NCBI RefSeq assembly: GCF_017312405.1
Contig: NZ_BLTG01000032.1
Location: 1 to 46,891, forward strand
Origin: Mycobacterium sp. PO1
Lineage (GTDB): Bacteria; Actinomycetota; Actinomycetes; Mycobacteriales; Mycobacteriaceae
Reading direction: 5' to 3'
DNA length: 46,891 nt
The notes under the pieces were generated by a model, which saw only the letters and a list, made by a program, of their open reading frames with translations, did not search any database and was not told where the DNA came from. Shown piece after piece: positions 34,605 through 43,131 of this stretch. Made by a program: the position numbers and the translations under genes. The stretch's first letter is position 1, and each line of letters opens with the position of its first letter.

Positions 34605-35543
34605 GTGATCGTCCGCAAGGCCCCCTTCTACGAGAGTCGCTTCCTTCGCGCCGACGCAGCCGGTGGCCGGCGAGCACTGTGGCTGCGCGAGACGTTGTTG
34701 ATGCCGACGGTCGGTGAGTCCTGCGCCGACGTCTGGGTGATGGTGTTCGATCCGTCGGGTCACCGAGCGATCAGGCAGTCGTATCCGATCGAGGCGGCGG
34801 ACTTCGCCGACGAGCCCTGGACCGCGCAACTGGCCGGAACGGAACTCGACGACTCCCACGCCCAGGGGGTGCTGCCCGACGGCACCCGCTGGGATCTGTC
34901 GATCACGCCCGGCGGGCAGCCCGGGGTGCGGGTCCTGCCGGAGCGGTCCTACCGGGCCCGGTTCCCGACCGCCAAGACTCAGGTACGACATCCGCTGGCC
35001 CGCTTCGACGGTCGGCTGCAGTTACCGGATCTCGACATCGACCTGGACGGTTGGATCGGCAGTGTCAACCACAACTGGGGCAGCAGGCACACTCCCGCCT
35101 ACGCCTACGGGCAGGTATGCGGATTCGACGAAGCGCCGGAATCCACACTCGAGATCGTCACGGCGCGAGCCGGGGTGGGGCCGGTCCTGTTGCCCGGCGT
35201 GACACTGTTCGTCTTCCGCCACGCCGGCCTCGAGTTCGCCGTGCGCTCGGTCGTGGGCAGCATGCAGACCCACGGCCGGTACCGCCCGTTCAGCTGGACG
35301 TTCGGTGCGCGGGTGGGGGAGCAGATGATCGAAGGTGAGATCAGCACCGTCGCAGGCGACGTGATCGGTCTGACCTATCCCGACACCCACGGCGGGGTGA
35401 AGTACTGCTACAACTCGGCGCTCGCGAGCTGCCGAGTCCAGGTGGCGGGCAAAGCTTTCCAGCGAGCCGAACTGAGTAGTAACCGGGCGATGTTCGAGAT
35501 CCTCACCGACGACACCGTCGCAGGGGTGCCGCTGCTCGGTTAA
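34605..35543 (+). CDS. Lipocalin-like (CrtC/AttH/tocopherol-cyclase type) protein
   Basis: 312-residue protein with no signal peptide. Alternating beta strands and the segment [16 protein letters not shown] near residue 150, rich in Trp, Asn and His, recall the AttH/CrtC hydratase superfamily of two tandem lipocalin-like barrels. Later [21 protein letters not shown] and a [17 protein letters not shown] tail also fit. The catalytic role cannot be assigned; family relatives hydrate carotenoids or cyclise tocopherol precursors. Start is GTG 34605. It is divergent from the cyclase gene and overlaps, tail to tail, the fusion gene by 4 bp. Confidence 0.5.
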   Translation: MIVRKAPFYESRFLRADAAGGRRALWLRETLLMPTVGESCADVWVMVFDPSGHRAIRQSYPIEAADFADEPWTAQLAGTELDDSHAQGVLPDGTRWDLSITPGGQPGVRVLPERSYRARFPTAKTQVRHPLARFDGRLQLPDLDIDLDGWIGSVNHNWGSRHTPAYAYGQVCGFDEAPESTLEIVTARAGVGPVLLPGVTLFVFRHAGLEFAVRSVVGSMQTHGRYRPFSWTFGARVGEQMIEGEISTVAGDVIGLTYPDTHGGVKYCYNSALASCRVQVAGKAFQRAELSSNRAMFEILTDDTVAGVPLLG

Positions 35544-38497
35544 CCCGACACGCCGAACTGCAGCTCGGACAACGCCCGGTCGAGGGTGTCGACGTAGAAG
35601 TCGGCGGCCTCGACGTCGATGCACAGCGGCGGCTTGGTCTTGAGGATGTTCGAATGGTCGCCCGTCGGTTGGATGATGACCCCGAGTTCGAGCATGCGAT
35701 CGCAGACCGCCCGGGTTTCCCGCGTGGCCGGCTCCAATGTCGCTGTATCGCGGATCATCTCGACACCGAGGTACAGCCCGAAGCCGTGCACGGTGCCGAT
35801 GATCGGGTGCCGGTCGCCCAGCGCCTCGAGCCTGGTCTTCAGGTGCCCCCCGACATGACGGGCGTTGTCCTGTAGCGCTTCGTCACCGAGTACGTCGAGC
35901 ACCGTCATCCCGAGCGCGCACGGCAGCGGACTGCCTCCGGTGGAGGAGAAGAAGTACCCCTGCCCGGCGAACGCCTCGGCGACGGCGCGGCTGGTGATCA
36001 CCGCCCCCAACGGATAACCGTTGCCGACCGACTTGGCCACCGACACGATGTCGGGCACTGTGTCCTGCTGCTGGAATCCCCAGAACCATTCGCCCAGCCG
36101 GCCGTAACCGACCTGGACCTCGTCGGAGATCGCCAGCCCGCCGCTCGCGCGGACCGCGGCGTAGACCTGCTGCAGATACCCCTCTGGTAGCGCCATGCCG
36201 CCGGCGTTGCCGTAGACGCTCTCGCAGATGAACGCCGCCGGTGCCCGGCCCTCGGCGGCCAACGCCTGGATCTGTGCCACCGCGTCGGTGGCGTAGCGGT
36301 TGGCCTCGGCCCCGCGATACGTGCCACGGAAGCTGTTCGGCGATTCCACGGTGTGCACCCAGTCGGGTCGGGTGGCCAGCGCGTTCGGGTTGTCCGCGGT
36401 CGAGGTGGACACCGCGTCGGTACCGTAGGTCCACCCGTGGTAGGCCTCCCGGACCGCGACGACATCGCGCCGTCCGGTCGCGGCCGTCGCCAGCCGGATC
36501 GCCAGATCGCTTGCCTCGGAACCGGAATTGACCAGGAACACGGTGTCCAACGGGTCGGGCAGCAGCGCGGCCAGGCGCTCGCTGAATTCCACGACAGCCG
36601 AATAGTTGAACCGCGAATTGGTGTTGAGTTTGCGCAGCTGGCGCGCCGCGGTGTCGGCGATCCGTGGATGGGCATGTCCCAGCACGGTGACGTTGTTGAC
36701 CATGTCCAGATAGCTGCGGGCCGCCGTCGACATCAGGAAATGCCGCCGGCCACGTTCGATCTGCGGCGGTGTGCGGTAGTAGAACTCCTGCACGGGAGCG
36801 AAACTCGCGTCGCGACGGGCCAGCAGGTCGCCGCCGTCAGCCCCGTCGACGGGGGGCAGCCCGAGCAGCGGCCGCGGATCACGGGTCAGTGCCGACCATC
36901 CGGGCCACAACTCGGCGGAGGTGAACGCGGGAGACGAAGGCGCGCCGACGGGGCGCGCGGTGATCTCCACCCGGCCGCCCACCCGCGCGAGCTGCCGGCC
37001 GCGGCCGACCGCGCCGAGCGTGACGTCGGTGACCCCGGCCAGCGTCAGCTCCACGCGGTCGGTGTGCAGTGTGACCGCGCCCGGCCCGGCTTCGCGGGCC
37101 TCCCCGTCCCACGGAGCGTTCAACACCGTGCCGGGGGTCGTCCAGAGGCTGACCCCGGTGGCCACCACCGATGGGGCGTCCTGGCTCAGCCGGGGTGCCC
37201 TGCTCAGGCGGGCCTCGCCGTACCGGCTGACGACGACGCGCGCACCGTCGTGCAGTGCGGCCGTGGCGAAGTCGTCCTCGGCGCCGGCTCGCAGTGCCCC
37301 GGTGTCGTCGAAGGCGTCGTCGTAGAGATCCGACGTGGTGGACAGGTCCAGCGTGTGCACCCGCGCTGGGTCCTCGGAAATGAGCGGCGCCGCCGGGGGT
37401 AGCGGTGCCGGCGCTGACGCCAGCCCGAGATCGGCGGCGATGAGTGCGCTCATCACTTGTGGCGCAACCGAGGTGGCGAGCTCGAACATCTGCCGCTCGG
37501 CGTCAGCCTGCTCGGTGAGGTAGTCGTTGTCCGGATCGAGCACCGCCTGTTGGGCGCCGCTGACGATCAGGACGACGGTGCGCAGCACCAGCATCGGCCA
37601 CAACGCTGCCGCCTCGACGGGCGAGAGCGGGCGCACAGCGTGGAAGGCGCGGACCGCCGGCAGGATCGACGTGACGGTCGCGCCGGGGTGTCCCAGCACC
37701 GAGGACGCCGTGATCGCCAGCTCCGAGACGGCCCAGGTGCGGCACAGGTCGCCGAAGTCGATGATCCCGTCCGGCCGCGGGTCGTCGGCCGTGCATGGGG
37801 CGGCGCCGAGCACGACGTTCGCGTCGGTCAAGTCGATGTGCGCGGCCTGGCGGGGGAGCGCGTCATCCAGCGGAGCCAGGTGGTCCCACGCCTCTCGGGC
37901 AGCGGTCTGCAGCCGCTGCCGCAGTCCGGTGTCGCCGACGTGTTCGATCAGCGCGTCGACGACATGCATGCCGAAGCGCAGGTCCCACTGCAGGACCCGG
38001 TCCAGACCGGGATGGTCGAAGTCGCGAAGAGCCCGGCTCACCCGGCCTGCAACGTCGCCGAGCCCGGCGACGAGCTCGGGTGCCAGGTATCCGGCGGTGT
38101 CCAGCGTTCCGCCGTCGAGGTGGCGCAGCAGACGCACGTAGGCCGTGCCGGCCAGCATGCCGTCGACCGCGGTGCACGCCGCGCCGGCCGTGTTGGGCAG
38201 CGGCACCGCGATCCGCAACTGCGGCTCGGCTTCGGCGATGTGGCGGGCGGCGCGGTCCTGGGCTTCGATCTCGACGGCGCCGAACACCGGGTTGGCGATC
38301 TTCAGCACCCCCAGAACGCTGCCGTCGGCGCCGCGGGCCAGGAAGTTCTTGTCCTGCTGGCTGCCCAGCGATTGGACGGCGGCCTGCAGGCCGTAGTGCT
38401 CGGCGAGGATCGTGCTCGCTTGAGCGTCGCTGACCGCGGGAGCGGGCAGCTCGGGATGTTCGAGGAAGTTGAAGCCCCCGGGCCCGGATGTGCTCAC
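35540..38497 (-). CDS. APH kinase / class III PLP phospho-lyase fusion
   Basis: 985-residue three-part protein. Residues 1-330 form an APH/choline-kinase-like domain with catalytic HIDLTDAN (H220, D222, N227) and DFGD (D247-D250). About 345-530 is a beta-rich middle domain resembling an M23-type fold without a metal-binding HxH. About 550-985 is a class III PLP aminotransferase-like domain with K822 in SVAKSVGNGY. Human hydroxylysine kinase (HYKK) and the ammoniophospholyases PHYKPL/ETNPPL are related to these parts. The enzyme may therefore phosphorylate an amino alcohol and then eliminate phosphate and ammonia. GTG 38497 overlaps the hydrolase stop in GTGA, so the two are translationally coupled. 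Confidence 0.88.
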   Translation of the reverse strand: MSTSGPGGFNFLEHPELPAPAVSDAQASTILAEHYGLQAAVQSLGSQQDKNFLARGADGSVLGVLKIANPVFGAVEIEAQDRAARHIAEAEPQLRIAVPLPNTAGAACTAVDGMLAGTAYVRLLRHLDGGTLDTAGYLAPELVAGLGDVAGRVSRALRDFDHPGLDRVLQWDLRFGMHVVDALIEHVGDTGLRQRLQTAAREAWDHLAPLDDALPRQAAHIDLTDANVVLGAAPCTADDPRPDGIIDFGDLCRTWAVSELAITASSVLGHPGATVTSILPAVRAFHAVRPLSPVEAAALWPMLVLRTVVLIVSGAQQAVLDPDNDYLTEQADAERQMFELATSVAPQVMSALIAADLGLASAPAPLPPAAPLISEDPARVHTLDLSTTSDLYDDAFDDTGALRAGAEDDFATAALHDGARVVVSRYGEARLSRAPRLSQDAPSVVATGVSLWTTPGTVLNAPWDGEAREAGPGAVTLHTDRVELTLAGVTDVTLGAVGRGRQLARVGGRVEITARPVGAPSSPAFTSAELWPGWSALTRDPRPLLGLPPVDGADGGDLLARRDASFAPVQEFYYRTPPQIERGRRHFLMSTAARSYLDMVNNVTVLGHAHPRIADTAARQLRKLNTNSRFNYSAVVEFSERLAALLPDPLDTVFLVNSGSEASDLAIRLATAATGRRDVVAVREAYHGWTYGTDAVSTSTADNPNALATRPDWVHTVESPNSFRGTYRGAEANRYATDAVAQIQALAAEGRAPAAFICESVYGNAGGMALPEGYLQQVYAAVRASGGLAISDEVQVGYGRLGEWFWGFQQQDTVPDIVSVAKSVGNGYPLGAVITSRAVAEAFAGQGYFFSSTGGSPLPCALGMTVLDVLGDEALQDNARHVGGHLKTRLEALGDRHPIIGTVHGFGLYLGVEMIRDTATLEPATRETRAVCDRMLELGVIIQPTGDHSNILKTKPPLCIDVEAADFYVDTLDRALSELQFGVSG

Positions 38498-39360
38498 TGC
38501 AGCACGAATTCGACGACGGCGTCGGAGAATGCGTCGTTGTCGTCGCCGGCGGCGGTGTGGCCGGCACCGGACAACTCGACGAATTCCGCGGTGGGCACCT
38601 TGTCGAGGAAGTCGGCCACCGCCTCCTCGCTGACCACGTCGGAGAGCTTGCCGCGGATCAGCAGGATCGGGATGCCCAACTCGACGGCGGCCTGCTCGAG
38701 AAGCTCGACGCGCACGAACGGGTCTTCGTTCGGCTTGGTCAGAAACGCGGGATCCCAGTGCCAGTACCAGCGTCCGTTGCGGTGTCGCAGGTTCTTCTTC
38801 AGCCCCTCCGGACTTCTGGGCCGGGCGCGGTGCGGCAGGTAGGCGGCGACGGCATCGGCGGCCTGCTCCAGCGAGTCGAAGCCGTGGACGTGGCTGAACA
38901 TGAACTCGCGGATGCGGGCGCTGCCGTCCTTCTCGTAGCGCGGCACCACGTCGACGAGCACGAGTTTTGTGACCAGCTGCGATCCGGCCTGACGCGCAGC
39001 CAGGATGCCGGTGAGCCCGCCCATGCTGGCTCCGATCAGCACGACCGGCCGGCCGATCTGCTCGATCACCCGCAGCGTGTCTGCGCACAGCGCCTCGATG
39101 GTGTACTTCGCGTCGGGGGAGCGGTCGCTGTCGCCGTGCCCACGGCTGTCCAGCGCGACCACATGCAGTCCTCGCGACGCCAGAATCTGGCCGGTCTTCT
39201 TCCAGGAGAACCGGTTCTGGCCGCCGCCGTGCAGCATCAGCACCGAAGGTCCGGAGCGCTGCGCCGCCGACCCGGCGCCGTTCCACTCGTCGGCGACCAG
39301 GGTGAGCCCGTCGGAGCCGTGAAACCGCCTGGCCGTCGGCTCAAGCTGACCTGTGTTCAT
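38494..39360 (-). CDS. Alpha/beta hydrolase
   Basis: 288-residue alpha/beta-hydrolase-fold protein. The oxyanion segment is LHGGGQNRFSW, the nucleophile is S112 in GASMGG, and the triad histidine is in GAGHTAAGDD near residue 267. It resembles the bromoperoxidase/epoxide-hydrolase-like esterase group. No signal peptide is visible. Its last codons overlap the start of the kinase/PLP fusion, so the two probably act in one pathway. It is divergent from a TetR-type regulator gene. Confidence 0.87.
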   Translation of the reverse strand: MNTGQLEPTARRFHGSDGLTLVADEWNGAGSAAQRSGPSVLMLHGGGQNRFSWKKTGQILASRGLHVVALDSRGHGDSDRSPDAKYTIEALCADTLRVIEQIGRPVVLIGASMGGLTGILAARQAGSQLVTKLVLVDVVPRYEKDGSARIREFMFSHVHGFDSLEQAADAVAAYLPHRARPRSPEGLKKNLRHRNGRWYWHWDPAFLTKPNEDPFVRVELLEQAAVELGIPILLIRGKLSDVVSEEAVADFLDKVPTAEFVELSGAGHTAAGDDNDAFSDAVVEFVLQ

Positions 39361-39394
39361 CGACGTTCCTCTCGGCCTGCCCCGACGGTCAGGT

Positions 39395-39408
39395 TACCGA
39401 GCGGGGTA
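39395..39408. promoter_or_regulatory. Weak inverted repeat between TetR and hydrolase genes
   Basis: TACC-6-GGTA (39395-39408), with 4-bp arms, lies in the 100-bp region between divergent genes. It is a candidate operator for the TetR protein encoded next door, but the arms are too short to be sure. Confidence 0.25.
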
Positions 39409-39446
39409 TTTGCCGCCATCCGGGGTCCCACACGGCACCGGTTCCC

Positions 39447-39460
39447 TAGAATTCTGCTCC
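39447..39460 (+). promoter_or_regulatory. Leaderless -10 box before TetR gene
   Basis: TAGAAT (39447-39452), a strong TANNNT match, precedes the GTG at 39461 by 8 nt. There is no ribosome binding site in the gap, so the mRNA is likely leaderless. Confidence 0.55.
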
Positions 39461-40066
39461 GTGCAGCCCGCTGCAGACCACAGCGACGACCGCCGCCGCA
39501 TCATCGAGGCGGCGTATCGGTGTCTGTCCGATCCGCATCCCGGGCCCATCCTGATGTCGGAGATCCTGCGTCGGGCGCAGGTCTCGACCCGGGCGTTCTA
39601 CCGCCACTTCGAATCCAAGGACGACCTGTTCCTGGCCCTGTTGCGCCAGGAATGCGACGCGTTGGTCGCCGACGTGGACCGCGTCGCCGCGGCGGCTCTC
39701 GGTACTCCTGCCGAGCAGTTGGCCGCCTGGATCGGGGAGATGTTCGACATGTGCGCCGATTCGCAGCGCCGCCTGCAGCTGACGGTGATCGACTCCGACG
39801 AGGTGCGAGCGGCCAAGGGCTACCGGGAAACCAGGGCGCGGGCCCAGGCCGACCGGGAACGCTCGTTGACCACGATCCTGTGCCGGGGCCGTGCCGACGG
39901 CTCCTTCCCGCTGACCGAGCCCGACATCGACGCGGTCGCGGTCAGTTCGCTGGCCTCGCGGGTGCTGGCCGGTCAGGACCCCGACGATGCGCACGCGCTC
40001 AAGCAGGCTCAAGCCCGCGTCCTGGACTTCGCGCTGCGCGCAGTAGGTGCCGTCACCGCGGGTTGA
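39461..40066 (+). CDS. TetR-family regulator
   Basis: 201-residue TetR-type protein. The N-terminal HTH covers about residues 10-55 (RRRIIEAAYRCLSDPHPG, then ILRRAQVSTRAFYRHFESKDDLF). The C-terminal domain for ligand binding and dimerisation is variable, with CADSQRRLQLTVIDSDE. It is divergent from the alpha/beta hydrolase - kinase/PLP-fusion operon, the common arrangement of a repressor and its target. The ligand is unknown. GTG 39461 is supported by a -10 box 8 nt upstream. Confidence 0.88.
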   Translation: MQPAADHSDDRRRIIEAAYRCLSDPHPGPILMSEILRRAQVSTRAFYRHFESKDDLFLALLRQECDALVADVDRVAAAALGTPAEQLAAWIGEMFDMCADSQRRLQLTVIDSDEVRAAKGYRETRARAQADRERSLTTILCRGRADGSFPLTEPDIDAVAVSSLASRVLAGQDPDDAHALKQAQARVLDFALRAVGAVTAG

Positions 40067-40142
40067 GCCACGCGGCGATGAGAACCGAGGCCGGTTGGGG
40101 TCTCAACGGGGACAGCCCGTGACGCCGCGACAAGGAGGCCCC

Positions 40143-40619
40143 ATGCCCGCCATCACCCCCTCGCTCTGGTTCGACAACGACCTCGAGGACGCCATCGCGT
40201 TCTATACGGCGATCTTCCCGAACTCGTCGGTCGACCGAGTCGACCGGTTCACCGACGCCGGGCCCGGGGCTCCCGGCGAGGTGGTGTCCGCGACGTTCAC
40301 CTTGGACGGGCAGCAGTTCATCGCCATCAACGGCGGACCTCAGTTTCCCTTCACCGAGGCGGTGTCGTTCACGGTGCACTGCCGCGATCAGGCAGAGGTG
40401 GACCATTACTGGCAGCGACTGCTCGCCGGCGGCGGCCAGGAGTCGCAGTGCGGCTGGCTCAAGGACCGCTTCGGGCTGAGCTGGCAGATCGTGCCCGAGC
40501 GGCTCGACGAACTGCTGCGTGACCCCGACCCGCTTCGTGCCGAAGCGGCGGCGCGGGCGATGCTGGGGATGAGCAGGATCGTCGTCGCCGACCTCGAGAC
40601 CGCGGTCGCCCTTGTATGA
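40143..40619 (+). CDS. PhnB-like VOC protein
   Basis: 158-residue vicinal-oxygen-chelate protein of the PhnB / 3-demethylubiquinone-9-methyltransferase-like group: PSLWFDNDLEDAIAFYTAIFPNS, then FTVHCRDQAEVDHYWQRL and CGWLKDRFGLSWQIVP. Despite that domain name, members are usually not methyltransferases. A strong AAGGAGG lies 5 nt before ATG 40143. It follows the TetR gene on the same strand after a 76-bp gap and may be co-expressed. Confidence 0.88.
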   Translation: MPAITPSLWFDNDLEDAIAFYTAIFPNSSVDRVDRFTDAGPGAPGEVVSATFTLDGQQFIAINGGPQFPFTEAVSFTVHCRDQAEVDHYWQRLLAGGGQESQCGWLKDRFGLSWQIVPERLDELLRDPDPLRAEAAARAMLGMSRIVVADLETAVALV

Positions 40620-40631
40620 CGGTGCGGTCCC

Positions 40632-41207
40632 TCACCGAACGAGGCGGTCGATCGCCTCGATCGTCGCGTCGCTGATCAGCGCGACGTCGGCCTCGTCGTC
40701 GCAGAGGATCACCAACGACGACGCCTCGGCCAGAATGGCGCCCAGCATCCGTAGCAGCAGCTGACCCTGCGGTGACGGATCCGCCGCCACCTCGGGAGTC
40801 CAGCGCCGCAGGGCGTCGCACAAGCGGCGTTCGCGCAGGCGGGCGAACCCGGCAGGACCGTCGTCGGAACTGAACACGACCGCCACGCCGCGGTGTAGCC
40901 ACAGCGCTCCCAGGTAGGCGCGGGTCGCGGCCGCGAACCTCGCCGGGTCGTCGCCGCGGCTCGTGTCGGTGGCGGCCGCGACGTCCCGGTCGATGTCGGC
41001 GACCAGCCGGTCGAAGGCCGCCACGAAGAGATCGCGCATGCCGCCGAACTGACGGTGGATGCTGCCGATGCCGGCCCCACACCCGTCGACGACGTCGGCC
41101 ATCGTGGCCCCGGTGAACCCGCGTGCGGCGAAGGCCGCCGTTGCTGCATTCAGGATGCGCTGCGGCATTGCCTCGGTGGTGGTCAAGCGTCGGATCGGGA
41201 TCGACAT
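40632..41207 (-). CDS. TetR-family regulator, divergent from mce operon
   Basis: 191-residue TetR protein. The HTH is QRILNAATAAFAARGFTGATMADVVDGCGAGIGSIHRQFGG in part (about 13-55), and the C-terminal domain is an effector-binding bundle with no recognisable ligand site. Start ATG 41207 is supported by TAGCGT 8 nt upstream, on the minus strand. It is divergent from yrbEA, with a 302-bp intergenic region, so it may control the mce operon. It is convergent with the PhnB-like gene. Confidence 0.85.
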   Translation of the reverse strand: MSIPIRRLTTTEAMPQRILNAATAAFAARGFTGATMADVVDGCGAGIGSIHRQFGGMRDLFVAAFDRLVADIDRDVAAATDTSRGDDPARFAAATRAYLGALWLHRGVAVVFSSDDGPAGFARLRERRLCDALRRWTPEVAADPSPQGQLLLRMLGAILAEASSLVILCDDEADVALISDATIEAIDRLVR

Positions 41208-41509
41208 CGCCGTCCACGCTAGTCCTGCTGGGCCGAGGCGGCGACTGGTAGGCCGAGTCGGCGCGCGCAGCGGCCGCCCCGGGCCGCCGATCCACGACGT
41301 CGCCGACTTTGCCGGCTCCACCCAGAACACGGGGAGATGCTGGGGCCGGTGCTGGTCAGCGCACGCAACCGGTCTCGTGTTGCTCGGTCAGAATTTGTTG
41401 ATATACGGTTTCCCGGCGTCTCCGCAGATGTAGCCTCAGCCACAGCCAGGCACGGCGGTCGGTCGGAGGGCCAATGGCGTTGTGGTGTAGACGAGGGAGG
41501 ACCTGCTAG
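41208..41509. promoter_or_regulatory. Divergent TetR - mce promoter region
   Basis: 302 bp without a gene. On the minus strand TAGCGT (41221-41216) lies 8 nt before the TetR start. On the plus strand a promoter fits TTGCTC (41380-41385) - 18 nt - TACGGT (41404-41409), and a GGGAGG ribosome binding site precedes yrbEA at 41494-41499. I saw no KstR consensus in this region. Confidence 0.45.
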
Positions 41510-42277
41510 ATGGTCGCTCCCGACGCTATTGCCAAACCCGTGCGCGCAGTCGGCGGGTTCTACTCGATGGCGCTGGACACGTTCGTGGCGATGTTCAGGC
41601 CACCGTTCGCGTGGCGCGAGTTCATCAGCCAGTCCTGGTTCGTCGCGCGCGTGTCGATCCTGCCGACGCTGATGCTCACGATCCCGTACACGGTCTTGCT
41701 GACCTTCACGTTCAACATCCTGCTGCGCGAATTCGGTGCCGCGGACTTCTCCGGTACCGGCGCTGCGCTGGGCACCGTCCGCCAGATCGGACCGATCGTC
41801 ACGGTTCTGGTGGTCGCCGGCGCGGGCGCGACAGCCATGTGTGCCGACCTCGGCGCCAGGACCATCCGCGAGGAACTCGACGCACTGCGCGTGATGGGGG
41901 TCAATCCCATTCAGGCTCTTGTCGTTCCACGGGTGCTTGCCGCGATGTTGGTGTCGCTGGCCTTGTCGGCGACGGTGATCCTGGTCGGCCTGGCGGGCGC
42001 GTACTTCTTCACCGTGTACATCCAGAACGTCTCCCCGGGCGCCTTCGCGGCTGGGCTGACGCTGATCATCGGTGCGCTCGACGTCACGATCGCGCTGATC
42101 AAGGCCGCACTGTTCGGGCTTTCTGCTGGCCTGATCGCCTGCTACAAGGGCATTTCGGTCGGTGGCGGCCCGGCGGGCGTCGGCAACGCCGTCAACGAGA
42201 CGGTGGTGTTCACCTTCATGGCGCTGTTCGCGATCAACATCGTGGCCACCGCCGTCGCGGTCAAGGTGACGATGTGA
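41510..42277 (+). CDS. YrbE/MlaE-type permease A of mce operon
   Basis: 255-residue integral membrane subunit of an Mce lipid-import ABC system, related to MlaE. About five to six helices are present; the conserved loop REELDALRVMG is near 123-133, and GGGPAGVGNAVNETVV is near the C-terminus. It should pair with YrbEB and an ATPase encoded elsewhere (MceG). It heads the operon. I cannot tell which numbered mce locus this is, and the sequence does not clearly match mce4, the cholesterol importer. Confidence 0.93.
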   Translation: MVAPDAIAKPVRAVGGFYSMALDTFVAMFRPPFAWREFISQSWFVARVSILPTLMLTIPYTVLLTFTFNILLREFGAADFSGTGAALGTVRQIGPIVTVLVVAGAGATAMCADLGARTIREELDALRVMGVNPIQALVVPRVLAAMLVSLALSATVILVGLAGAYFFTVYIQNVSPGAFAAGLTLIIGALDVTIALIKAALFGLSAGLIACYKGISVGGGPAGVGNAVNETVVFTFMALFAINIVATAVAVKVTM

Positions 42278-43128
42278 CGGTTTCGCGGCCCCATTCCCAA
42301 TTCCCCTGGCTCAAGGCCCGGTTCCGCAGTGTGGCCGACCCCTGGAACAGCGTCGGTGTGCAGGCGAAGTTCTACGGCCGCACGCTGCGCTCGATCGGCC
42401 TGGTCCTCAAGGACTACCGGATCGAGCTGATCCGGCTGATCGCCCAGATGGGCCTGGGCGCCGGGGCGTTGATCGTCATCGGCGGCACCGTCGCCATCGT
42501 CGGCTTCCTGACCGTGACGACCGGTGCGCTGGTGGCGGTGCAGGGCTACACCGACTTCGCCGAGATCGGTGTCGAAGCGCTCACCGGTTTCGCCTCGGCG
42601 TTCTTCAACGTGCGGCTGATCGCGCCGGCGACCACGGCGGTGGCGTTGTCGGCCACCATCGGCGCCGGCGCCACCGCGCAGCTGGGCGCGATGCGGATCA
42701 ACGAGGAGATCGACGCGCTCGAGGTGATGGGCATCCGCAGCATCGCCTACCTGGCATCCACGAGGGTGTTGGCCGGCCTGCTCGTGGTCATCCCGCTCTA
42801 CTGCGTGGGTGTGCTGGCGTCGTTCTGGGCGGCGCGGTTCGGCACCACCGTGCTCTACGGTCAGTCGACCGGCGTCTACGACCATTATTTCCGGACGTTC
42901 CTGAACCCGATCGACCTGTTCTGGTCGTTCATCCAGTGTGTGGCGCTCGCGGTGGTGATCATGCTGGTGCACACCTATTACGGTTTCAGTGCGCGCGGCG
43001 GCCCGGCGGGTGTCGGCGAGGCCGTCGGCCGCGCGGTGCGTACGTCTCTGATCGTGTCTGCGTTCGTGCTGGTGATGATTTCGCTTGCGGTGTACGGACA
43101 ATCCGGCAACTTCAACCTGGCGGGCTGA
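42274..43128 (+). CDS. YrbE/MlaE-type permease B of mce operon
   Basis: 284-residue second permease subunit. The conserved loop is NEEIDALEVMGIRS, followed by the helix LVVIPLYCVGVLASFWAARFG, and ARGGPAGVGEAVGRAVRTS near the end. GTG 42274 overlaps the yrbEA stop in GTGA, so translation is coupled. The N-terminal 40 residues before the first helix are hydrophilic. With YrbEA it forms the inner-membrane channel for the Mce complex. Confidence 0.93.
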   Translation: MTVSRPHSQFPWLKARFRSVADPWNSVGVQAKFYGRTLRSIGLVLKDYRIELIRLIAQMGLGAGALIVIGGTVAIVGFLTVTTGALVAVQGYTDFAEIGVEALTGFASAFFNVRLIAPATTAVALSATIGAGATAQLGAMRINEEIDALEVMGIRSIAYLASTRVLAGLLVVIPLYCVGVLASFWAARFGTTVLYGQSTGVYDHYFRTFLNPIDLFWSFIQCVALAVVIMLVHTYYGFSARGGPAGVGEAVGRAVRTSLIVSAFVLVMISLAVYGQSGNFNLAG

Positions 43129-43131
43129 GGG

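Noticed and set aside
38498..39286. Extra 263 codons upstream of the kinase/PLP fusion
   Set aside because: That stretch is out-of-frame hydrolase gene; GTG 38497 with its GTGA overlap is the better start.
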